Source of the DNA: an uncultured Selenomonas sp.
GTDB taxonomy: Bacteria > Bacillota > Negativicutes > Selenomonadales > Selenomonadaceae
DNA: 16,661 bases
Direction: 5' to 3'
Assembly: GCA_938045435.1 (NCBI GenBank)
Contig: CALIBA010000237.1
Location: 1 to 16,661, forward strand
Shown: in pieces, positions 7,030-14,000 of the stretch
Layout: every line of letters starts with the position of its first letter
Numbering within the stretch: position 1 is the stretch's first letter
Program-made: the position numbers and the translations under genes
The notes under the pieces: generated by a model
What the model was told of the DNA's origin: nothing
Seen by the model: only the letters and a program-made list of their open reading frames with translations
The model's database searches: none

Positions 7030-7388
7030 TTGCCAGCCTCCCAACTAAAATGATAAAAACCCTCATCCACAGGGCGCATATTTCCCGTGCCCCATGTGTT
7101 CTATTATAGAGGAAATAAATTCCATTTGCAACAATATTCCGTTGAAAGGCTCTTTGCCCCCATCATAGATATATCAAGCAGCCGAAATGCGGTGCGCCGC
7201 CTCTTGGCTCTTTGTCAAAGTGCGCAGAGTGCAAAGGCACCATCCCCCCGTCCAAACAAGCCTTTGCGCGGTGACGCACTGCAATCTCACCAAATACTAA
7301 TGCTGCTCTCATATCACTTTATTTTTTCTTGCGATACTCTTATTGTGAAGTAATGTGTGCAATCACCGCACCGTCAAGGAGGAATCTT
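7030..7388. other. Divergent intergenic region, DUF4198-like / LPP20-like
   Basis: These 359 bases hold the leftward promoter (7103-7131). In the middle is an inverted repeat, GCAAAGGC (7231-7238) with GCCTTTGC (7260-7267), 21 bases apart. The rightward gene has a ribosome binding site at 7376-7382. The rightward promoter is not clear: an extended -10-like TGCGATACT (7330-7338) and a TTGCGA (7329-7334) followed 16 bases later by TAATGT are weak candidates. No gene or RNA was recognised in between. Confidence 0.6.
7103..7131 (-). promoter_or_regulatory. Promoter of the DUF4198-like gene
   Basis: On the minus strand TTGCAA, a 17-base spacer and a perfect TATAAT precede the gene that starts at 7029, giving a leader of about 67 bases. 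The bases around the -10 (CTCTATAATAG-ACAC) closely match those at the ATP synthase promoter. Confidence 0.8.
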
Positions 7389-8309
7389 ATGTATATGCTA
7401 AAATCTATCGTCTGCGCGCTGCTCATGCTTGCCGTCGCAGTCGGTACAGTGCCTGCGGCAGAAGCCGCGATGGACTGGGATGGCGGCCGCATTCGTGCCG
7501 AGGGCACCGGTATGGCGCCGGCGCGTACCGTGAGCGCCGCACAGGCACGTGCCCTTGCCCGTCGTGCCGCCATTGCCGACGCCTATCGCCAGATTGCAGA
7601 GCAGATCCAAGGCGTACAAGTAGACGCCTCAACCACCGTCGAAAACATGATGGTGACAAGCGACACCGTACGTACACATGTAAGCGCCATTGTCCGCGGT
7701 GCACGCATCGTCGATGAAAAGGCCCTCAGCGACGGTGCATACACAGTGACCATCGAAGTCCCTGTTTTTGGCGTAGGCTCGCTGGCAAGCGGCATCTTCC
7801 GCCCCAACGAGACGCGCGAGCGCTGGACAGCGCCCGAGAGCGTCTACGAACCCTATACCCCCGCGCAGACATATGATACGACGGGCTATGGCACCTACGA
7901 CCGTGGGAATACAACGCCGGCCGCCCCCGCACGCCGCTCCCCCGCCACGAGTTCTGCGGGCAGCGCACCCGCAGGGCATGCCGTCGGCGGCTATACAGGA
8001 CTCATTGTAGACTGCCGCGGCATGGGCCTGCGCCCCGTCATGAGCCCCGTCATCAAGAGTGACAACGGCCGCCCCATCTATGGCTACAAAAACCTCGACA
8101 GTGACAAAGTCGTTGCAAATGGCATGGCTGCCTATGTGCGCAGCGAGAGCGACGCAACGCGTGCGGGCACGAATCCACTCTTTGTCCGCGCTGTTGGCAT
8201 TGACGCAAATGCAAATCCCATCCTCTCCGCCGAGGATGCCCGCCGCGTGCTGATTGAAAATGGCGCAAGCGGCTTCCTCGATGCGACCAACGTCGTATTC
8301 ATTCGCTGA
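7389..8309 (+). CDS. Exported LPP20-like family protein
   Basis: The 306-residue protein starts with a signal peptide (MYMLKSIVCALLMLAVAVG, probable cleavage after AAEA at about residue 26). Residues 27-140 have the layout of the LPP20/FlgT-type N-terminal domain. An Ala/Arg-rich helix (AQARALARRAAIADAYRQIA) leads to a GVQV strand, a VRTHVSAIVRGARIV segment and a GAYTVTIEVPVFG strand. A low-complexity Pro/Ser/Thr/Tyr linker (about 148-205) joins a C-terminal domain (GGYTGLIVDCRGMGL...). LPP20 proteins are often lipoproteins, but the only early Cys (C9) is not a lipobox, so this one is probably soluble in the periplasm or otherwise anchored. AAGGAGG 6 bases before the ATG fixes the start. The molecular role is unknown. 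Confidence 0.75.
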   Translation: MYMLKSIVCALLMLAVAVGTVPAAEAAMDWDGGRIRAEGTGMAPARTVSAAQARALARRAAIADAYRQIAEQIQGVQVDASTTVENMMVTSDTVRTHVSAIVRGARIVDEKALSDGAYTVTIEVPVFGVGSLASGIFRPNETRERWTAPESVYEPYTPAQTYDTTGYGTYDRGNTTPAAPARRSPATSSAGSAPAGHAVGGYTGLIVDCRGMGLRPVMSPVIKSDNGRPIYGYKNLDSDKVVANGMAAYVRSESDATRAGTNPLFVRAVGIDANANPILSAEDARRVLIENGASGFLDATNVVFIR

Positions 8310-8317
8310 AGAATAAG

Positions 8318-8348
8318 GCGTCCCTGCACAGCAAGCCGACAGGGGCGC
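8318..8348 (+). other. Hairpin downstream of the LPP20-like gene
   Basis: GCGTCCCTG (8318-8326) and CAGGGGCGC (8340-8348) pair over nine positions with one U-G pair and a 13-base loop, 8 bases after the stop. No U tract follows, so it may protect the mRNA end or act with the inverted repeat at 8366-8409. Confidence 0.4.
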
Positions 8349-8365
8349 TCCCGTCCCCCTGCAAG

Positions 8366-8409
8366 AATCCCTGCAAAAAGTGACATTTATGACAATCTTT
8401 GCAGGGATT
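8366..8409 (+). promoter_or_regulatory. Perfect 12-bp inverted repeat before mop (operator or terminator)
   Basis: AATCCCTGCAAA (8366-8377) and TTTGCAGGGATT (8398-8409) are exact inverted copies 20 bases apart. As RNA they form a long-looped stem followed by UUAUG, a poor U tract, which could end the LPP20-like transcript. As DNA they end just before the -10 of mop, so a dimeric repressor bound there could control mop. Confidence 0.55.
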
Positions 8410-8412
8410 TTA

Positions 8413-8421
8413 TGTTATACT
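8413..8421 (+). promoter_or_regulatory. Extended -10 promoter of mop
   Basis: TGT-TATACT is an extended -10 element (TGn plus 5 of 6 bases of TATAAT). No good -35 lies 17 bases upstream, and that region falls inside the inverted repeat at 8366-8409. The start would be near 8428, with a leader of about 28 bases. Confidence 0.5.
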
Positions 8422-8455
8422 GTATGGTGTATGATAAAATAAGGGAGGAAAACAC

Positions 8456-8674
8456 ATGAAACTCAGTGCAAGAAATCAGCTCAAAGGCAAAGTCATCGCC
8501 ATCGAGAAAGGTGCCGTCAACGGCATCGTCCGCATCGAACTCAAGGGCGGCGACGTGATTACCGCGACGATCAGCCTCAGCGCCATTGATGAACTCGGTC
8601 TCGCCGTCGGTAAGGATGCCTACGCCGTCATCAAGGCGACATCCGTCATGGTCGGTGTCGATCATCACCACTAA
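8456..8674 (+). CDS. mop: Molybdate-binding Mop/TOBE domain protein (molbindin)
   Basis: This 72-residue single-domain protein opens with MKLSARNQLKGKVIAIEKGAV, the signature of the Mop (TOBE) fold, and continues with NGIVRIELKGGD and a LGLAVGKDAYAVIKATSVMVG strand pair. Stand-alone Mop proteins form oligomers that bind molybdate or tungstate at subunit interfaces and buffer it in the cytoplasm for molybdenum cofactor enzymes. The C-terminus ends VDHHH, three histidines that may add metal affinity (inference). GGGAGG 7 bases before the ATG fixes the start. It has its own promoter, with an inverted repeat, and no mod transport genes lie beside it. It ends at a strong terminator. Confidence 0.93.
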   Translation: MKLSARNQLKGKVIAIEKGAVNGIVRIELKGGDVITATISLSAIDELGLAVGKDAYAVIKATSVMVGVDHHH

Positions 8675-8694
8675 GAAATACCTGCTGCATAGAT

Positions 8695-8724
8695 AAAGGG
8701 CATTGCCAATCGGCAATGCCCTTT
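8695..8724 (+). terminator. Terminator between mop and the convergent TRIC-like gene
   Basis: AAAGGGCATTGCC (8695-8707) and GGCAATGCCCTTT (8712-8724) form a perfect 13-bp stem with a 4-base loop, followed on the plus strand by ATTTTT. The stem's own CCCTTT end gives a short U tract on the minus strand, so it may serve both converging genes. It overlaps the stop codon of the TRIC-like gene (8723-8725). Confidence 0.93.
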
Positions 8725-9391
8725 ATTTTTCCTCGGCATCATGATCGCCCCGCGGCGGACGCGGATGATAAAGACTCCAGTTCCAGCGAATCGCAGCAAA
8801 GCGGATGATGAGTACAAGCAGAAACGCAAGCCACGAGTCGATCTCCACACCGAGCGAAAAACGCAGCATACAGAAAACGAACGCACCCACGAGCGACGCC
8901 GCCGCATACACCTCGGCATAGAGCACCACAGGCATGCGCTGTGCGAGCACATCACGGATCATGCCGCCCCCAACCGCCGTCGTCGCTGCGAGCAGGATGG
9001 GCAGCACATAACTGTCTGCACCGCCAACCCGCACCCCCGTGAGTGCCCCCGTGATGGTAAACGCTGCAAGACCGATCGTATCTGAAACATTGAACACGGC
9101 AAGGAGTTTTTGGCGGCGCATCCGATGGAGCGCTGCCCGCTGGTAAAGCAGCGCCGTCACCAGCGAAACGCCGACCGCCAGGAGAAAGTTCGTCGTATCG
9201 CGCAGTGCCATCGGCGGTGTGAGTCCCACCAAGAGATCGCGCACCATCCCACCGCCCACCGCCGTTGCAAGAGCAAGCACAGAAATGCCGAAGATGTCCA
9301 TGCGCCGTGAAAGCCCCACGAGCGCACCCGATACAGCAAAAGCAATTGTCCCGATGACATCAAACAATCGCCAAAGATCCTCTGCGAGCAT
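8723..9391 (-). CDS. TRIC/UPF0126 family membrane protein (YicG-like)
   Basis: This 222-residue protein has seven predicted membrane helices in two similar halves. Each half carries the family motif: GGGMVRD at 46-52 and GGGMIRD at 141-147. Bacterial UPF0126 proteins are related to TRIC trimeric monovalent cation channels; YicG-type members have also been linked to glycine uptake, so the substrate is open. The C-terminus is hydrophilic and acidic (GDHDAEEK). The ATG at 9391 has AAAGGG 7 bases upstream and is preferred over an in-frame TTG at 9397. It lies 14 bases after the lipase gene and was probably transcribed with it, ending at the terminator at 8695-8724. Confidence 0.92.
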   Translation of the reverse strand: MLAEDLWRLFDVIGTIAFAVSGALVGLSRRMDIFGISVLALATAVGGGMVRDLLVGLTPPMALRDTTNFLLAVGVSLVTALLYQRAALHRMRRQKLLAVFNVSDTIGLAAFTITGALTGVRVGGADSYVLPILLAATTAVGGGMIRDVLAQRMPVVLYAEVYAAASLVGAFVFCMLRFSLGVEIDSWLAFLLVLIIRFAAIRWNWSLYHPRPPRGDHDAEEK

Positions 9392-9405
9392 AAACAAACC
9401 CTTTC

Positions 9406-10719
9406 CTAATCCTGCGCAAACAAATACAGCACCGCCTCAATCGGCGTCAGTGCCCCCGTCCGCGCCGAGCGCGACCCCGCCGCGATCAGATTGCCCTCCA
9501 TGTCATACACCGCACGCTCAAGCGTCAGCCGATACGTCACACGCGCGTCACGCACCCGCGCCCCCGCAATCCGATAAGCGATGAGCTGCACCGCCCCCGC
9601 CGCGCGTGCCGCCGCAAGATGCGCATTCAGACCGCGCAGCAGTCCCTCCTCCGACAGCCCGCCGCCGTCCGCGGCAAACACCACGCGTGCATTGCGCACA
9701 TACAGTGCATCGCACAGGACGGCCTTCATATAGGGCGCATCCTCCATGAGTGCCGGATCCAATGCCGTCTCGATCGGTGCGGCATAGACGACATGCCCCT
9801 GTGTGCGGTTCGGCTGCCCCATGAGAAAAAGATAGGCACTATCCCCGCCGTATGCGTCATAGAGCTGCCGAATCGCCGCATCCACGTATGCGATCATCGC
9901 ATGGGGAAAGGCGGTCGTATGCGGCGCAAGACGCCACGAAATCCGCTCCCCGAACTGCTGAAATCCAAGCGGTGCGGCGAGCAGATCCTTCATTGGGTCG
10001 CCGCGCATCACCACACGATAAAGCGTAAATTTCCCCTCATAGGTACGCGCAAACGCCCCGTTTCCGACCGCAGGCGTACCGAATGTCGTCACGATAAGCT
10101 GCTCCGGTGCCGCCCCCATATCAAAAAGACGCGCCGCTGCAAGGATTGCCGCCGCACCGCCAAGACTATGCCCCGTCAGATACAGCTTTGCCGACGGGTG
10201 CGCGCGCAGCTCATCCGCGAGCACCTCACCCGCCGTGCGCTCCCCGTAAGCGGACAATACGTCTGTAAAGAGTGCCGCCTGTGTATAGTCGAGGAAGCCG
10301 CGATGCACGAGCGGCGTATCTTTGCGCTCCGTCACGGGCGCATCGCGCATCGAGAGGAACTCTGCGGGCGTCCGCCCGCCGAATACCGCCCGCCCAAGGC
10401 GCAGATCCGTCCACACATCGCTCCCGCGCTCCGTCCCCGGAAATGCGATGAGATGCGTCTCCTGTCCGTCCTCCTCCCGCCGCACCATATGAAAGAAGCG
10501 CCCCACCGTCCCCTTGTGCCCTGCCGTCTCATACGATTCGATCTGCCATCCCGCCGCCGCGAGACGCGCACGCAGCAGCTCCGGCAGCGCCCCGCTGTAC
10601 GCCGCCTCAGATGCCGCCGCACACACAAAGAGGAGTGAAGGACGATCCGCAGGCACGGCAAAAACGCGCAGCGGGACGAGGAGTGCGCAGAGAAAGAGGA
10701 ACACGCGCCATCGTTTCAT
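9406..10719 (-). CDS. Secreted class 3 (alpha/beta hydrolase) lipase with extra C-terminal domain
   Basis: The 437-residue protein has a signal peptide (MKRWRVFLFLCALLVPLRVFA, cleavage near residue 21), so it acts outside the cytoplasm. The lipase 3 fold is clear: IAFPGTE (91-97, the oxyanion-loop position), VHRGFLDY, the nucleophile elbow GHSLGG with S185, TTFGTPAVGN, then D241 in RGDPMKDLL and H273 in HAMIAYVD as the likely Asp and His of the triad. Such enzymes cleave acylglycerols or other lipid esters. Residues from about 290 to 437 form a separate domain I cannot assign, including RVTYRLTLERAVYDMEGNLI. The ATG at 10719 has AAGGAAGG just upstream. It is the first gene of an operon with the TRIC-like gene. 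Confidence 0.88.
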   Translation of the reverse strand: MKRWRVFLFLCALLVPLRVFAVPADRPSLLFVCAAASEAAYSGALPELLRARLAAAGWQIESYETAGHKGTVGRFFHMVRREEDGQETHLIAFPGTERGSDVWTDLRLGRAVFGGRTPAEFLSMRDAPVTERKDTPLVHRGFLDYTQAALFTDVLSAYGERTAGEVLADELRAHPSAKLYLTGHSLGGAAAILAAARLFDMGAAPEQLIVTTFGTPAVGNGAFARTYEGKFTLYRVVMRGDPMKDLLAAPLGFQQFGERISWRLAPHTTAFPHAMIAYVDAAIRQLYDAYGGDSAYLFLMGQPNRTQGHVVYAAPIETALDPALMEDAPYMKAVLCDALYVRNARVVFAADGGGLSEEGLLRGLNAHLAAARAAGAVQLIAYRIAGARVRDARVTYRLTLERAVYDMEGNLIAAGSRSARTGALTPIEAVLYLFAQD

Positions 10720-10754
10720 TGCCTTGCCTTCCTTTTCAAAAAAATGCTATCTCT

Positions 10755-10760
10755 ATTATA
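10755..10760 (-). promoter_or_regulatory. -10 box of the lipase operon promoter
   Basis: A perfect TATAAT on the minus strand lies about 36 bases before the lipase ATG. The hexamer 17 bases upstream (ATGTAT) is a poor -35, so the promoter may need an activator or be weak. Confidence 0.5.
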
Positions 10761-10835
10761 CCCGGTTTCCATTGAAAATACATGCTTTTTTTGCTGTTAC
10801 GGACAAATTCGGCGCACGCCACGCCCCCCCGCTCT

Positions 10836-10855
10836 GCAAGCGTACGTGCGCTTGC
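10836..10855. repeat. Short perfect inverted repeat
   Basis: GCAAGCG and CGCTTGC flank TACGTG, a 7-bp stem with a 6-base loop, in the intergenic region about 115 bases before the giant gene's promoter. No U tract follows on either strand, so it is not a terminator. It could be a protein site. Confidence 0.4.
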
Positions 10856-10968
10856 TCCGCCGGGATTTGCTTAGACGTATCGCGCGGCATACTTATCTTT
10901 TCTGTAATATTTTGCAAAGAGCCGCTTTTTTCAAAATTAGAACTTTTATCATCTATCATCCATGACAA

Positions 10969-10999
10969 TTGCATTCATTATAGACTATGCTATAATGAA
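10969..10999 (+). promoter_or_regulatory. Promoter of the giant surface protein with embedded dyad
   Basis: TTGCAT (10969-10974), a 16-base spacer and TATAAT (10991-10996) preceded by TGC (extended -10) make a strong promoter. The spacer and -10 lie in a perfect dyad, TTCATTATAG-N6-CTATAATGAA (10974-10999), which would fit a symmetric repressor. Transcription would start near 11003, giving a leader of about 94 bases. Confidence 0.75.
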
Positions 11000-11096
11000 A
11001 CATAAAGAAGTGTTGTCCCATCGGGTGCGGGGCGTCTGCACATACTGAAAAGGCTCCCCCATTCTATCGGATCTGTTTTTGAAAGGAGTCACGCCC

Positions 11097-14000
11097 ATGA
11101 AGCGACACTTACACCGCAAAGAAGCCCCATCGTCCCTTGCGCCTAAAATCCTCGCCGCCCTTGCGGCGGGGGCATTCACCCTCGGCGCAGCGCCCGCAGC
11201 CTACGCCGATCCCATCGTCGCCGCCACCGTCACGACGGATACGGTGACGAATGACGGCGTCGCGGGCAGCACGGACGGCACGGCGGCGACCATCACCGTC
11301 GGCACGAACGGCGGCGGGGCATCGCCCGAGATCTACTATCTCGCGGGCAGCTACCACCGCCCCACGTTCGTCGCAGGCGCGTGGAGGAAGGTCAGCGCGA
11401 CCGACGGCACGATCCAGTTCACGGGCACGAACGCGGGCGGCAAGGCGACCGTGAACAGCGGCACGATCGGCGGCGCCATCGGCGCATACGCATGGCTGGA
11501 GCATGGCGGCACCGCAAAGATCTCCGGCGCGGAGGTCGCCATCAAGAACTGCACATTCAAGCTCGACAGCACCACACCTGAGCCTCAGTGGGGCATCATC
11601 GGCGGTCTCGCCATGTCCCAGGAGGGCGACGGCGGCGGCGCGACGCGGGGCGTGGCAGACGTCGCGCACAGCAAGGTCACCATCGAGGGCGGCACCTACA
11701 ACGTGCCCGAGGGCGGTGAGATCACCGTTGCGGGCGGTGCAGCCTATGCACAGACCAAGAGCGTCAACAGCACGGCAGCGGTGACGGACAGTGAGGCGTC
11801 CGTCACGGGCGGCAGCTTTACCGCAGAGACAAAACTCTACGGCGGCAAGGCCATAACAGAAACGGATGCACGCAGCGAGGCGAAGGCACTGCGCAACAGC
11901 CTCACCTTCACTACGGGCGGTACCGTCACGGAAATCTGCGGCGGATATGTGTATGCGTACCCGACCAAGACATCCATCTCCCTGCAGGCAAACGAGAATC
12001 ACCTGACCGCAAAGGCGGGCGCAGACCAATTCTACGGCGGCTACGCCTTTGCAGAGCAGATGGCAGGCGGCACGCATGTTCCGCTGAGTACGGCAGAGAC
12101 GAACGGGAACATCGTCACGATCGCGGCGGGCTCCGGCACGTTCAAGAAGGACAGTGCAGGCGGATACAACACTCTCAGGGCAAAAAAAGCCGCTGCCGTC
12201 ACCACTGCAGCAAATGCGAATCAGCTCACCATCGCAGGCGGCACCTTCAAGGAGGTCGTCTACGGCGGCAAGACGTCGGCGACGAACGACGACGCGACCG
12301 GTACTGCCACGGCGACGGCGAGCGGCAACGAGCTATGGGCGAACGGGGGCACGTTCCAGAGGAAAATTTTGGTCGGCTGGGGGAATGCGGTGACAAAGGC
12401 GGGAACGGCGACGACGACCGCTTCCGAGAACAAGCTGCATCTCGCCGGTGCGGCGGCATTTCCGACGGATGGTACGGCCGTCTACATCACGGGCGGCGAT
12501 GCATCCGTACGCAGTGAGACGGGCAAGCTCAGCCTGACGACGGAGAAGAACAGCATCGACGGGACGCTCACGAGCACTAAGTCGGTGGTATGCGGTGCCG
12601 ACGGCAAGCTCGACCAGTCTGCGGCGGCAGGAGGGCAGGCGATCACGGCATCCGCTGCCGAGAATACGGTCACGCTCACGGGCGGCAAGGCGTACCAGGT
12701 GGACGGCAGTCGGCTGACCCTGAGCAGGGCGGCCGGCGCGGCAGATCTGCACGCCGCCAAGAACAGCGTCGTCCTCACCAACGCCGCGAGCGAGCGCGGG
12801 TCTAGTTCCGCATTCCGCGGCTCCTACATAGATGCACACGATGCGAAGGGCAGTCTGCAGATCCGTGCGGAGGAGAACACGGTCACGGCAGATGGCGCGG
12901 CGCTCGATGTCAATGACATGTATGGCAGCCACGTCAAGCTGCGGAACAGCAATGCGGGCACGACAGAGACCACGGTGACGGCGAACCGCGCCCTCATGCG
13001 GGGCAAAAATGCCGATACCCTTGCCGGCAGCTATGCCGACATCATCTCATCCGAGAATGCCGCCCTCACGGTAAAGCTCACGGGGAATACGGCAGAGGTG
13101 CAGAGCGGCACTGCCTACGATGCGTACGGTGCGCTTGCCAAGACAACGCAGAAAGACGGCGCGGGAGAGGTGACCGCAGAGGGCAACACCGTCACCGTGA
13201 CGAAGCTGACCGCTGACGGCGGCAGCTTCACGGGGGCAAAGCTCGTCTATGAGCGCGACGGCGCTGCAACGGCGGCGGGAGATACGACGCTCGTCGCCAA
13301 GAGCAACAAGGCAGACCTCAACGAGGGCAAGCTGTCCAAACTGTTTGGTACCGAGATCCGCATCAACAACGCCTTTGGCGGCGCAGCAGCATACACGGCG
13401 ACCGAGAACGCCGTCACCGTCGCGGCAAAGGGTGTGGTGACAAGCAGCGTCACGGGTGCAGAGATCAATCAGCAAAACAACTCTGCGGACGGCGCGTCGT
13501 TCACGGCGACCGCCGCAAAGAACACGGTCGCGAATACGGGCGGCACGGTAAAGAACGCGGTGGGTGCCTCCGTGACGCTGCATGCGGACCATGCAGGGGA
13601 CGTACAGGCGACACTCACGGAGAACGCCGTCACGGGCACGGGCGGCACATTTGTGAACGTAGTGCGGGGCGGTGTGGCAGACCTCTCCGCAGAGATGGGC
13701 ACGGCGACCGCCGCCCTCACGAAGAACAGGGTCGATCTCACGAATGCCGCGCTCGATGGCGCCTCCATCCGCGCGGGCCATGCCGTTGCTCGTACAAGGG
13801 CGGCAGGGAAGACCGCATCCGCTGCGTCCAATGAAAACGTGCTGCTGCTGAAGAACGCCTCCGGCAAAGCGCAGAATCTCATCGGCGGCAACGCCTATGT
13901 CGAGGCAGACCTTGGTGGTGCGACGGCTGCGGCAGACAAAAACAGCGTCACCGCCCTTGGCGGCACGCTCACGGCGGCGAACAAGGTCTACGGCGGCAAA

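Larger units (their letters stand above)
10720..11096. other. Divergent intergenic region, lipase / giant surface protein
   Basis: These 377 bases contain the lipase promoter -10 at the left and a hairpin GCAAGCG-N6-CGCTTGC (10836-10855) in a GC-rich patch. After an AT-rich stretch comes the dyad-containing promoter of the giant gene (10969-10999), then a leader of about 94 bases with its ribosome binding site (11082-11088). A 73-codon ORF on the plus strand (10744-10965) has no ribosome binding site and an unlikely composition, so it is not called. Confidence 0.6.

Noticed and set aside
6292..7053. Plus-strand ORF of 253 codons opposite the DUF4198-like gene
   Set aside because: No ribosome binding site and composition of an antisense shadow. 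The minus strand has signal peptide, promoter and terminator.
9619..10638. Plus-strand ORF of 339 codons opposite the lipase
   Set aside because: The lipase triad and signal peptide are on the minus strand. This frame is rich in Arg, His and Cys, as expected of an antisense shadow.
10744..10965. Plus-strand ORF of 73 codons in the lipase / giant gene intergenic region
   Set aside because: No ribosome binding site, starts within the lipase promoter, Cys/Arg/Phe-rich composition, and no recognisable feature.
10974..10999. Invertible promoter (phase variation) based on the dyad
   Set aside because: The arms are only 10 bp and 6 bases apart, far too close for a recombinase-inverted segment, and no invertase gene is nearby. 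An operator is simpler.
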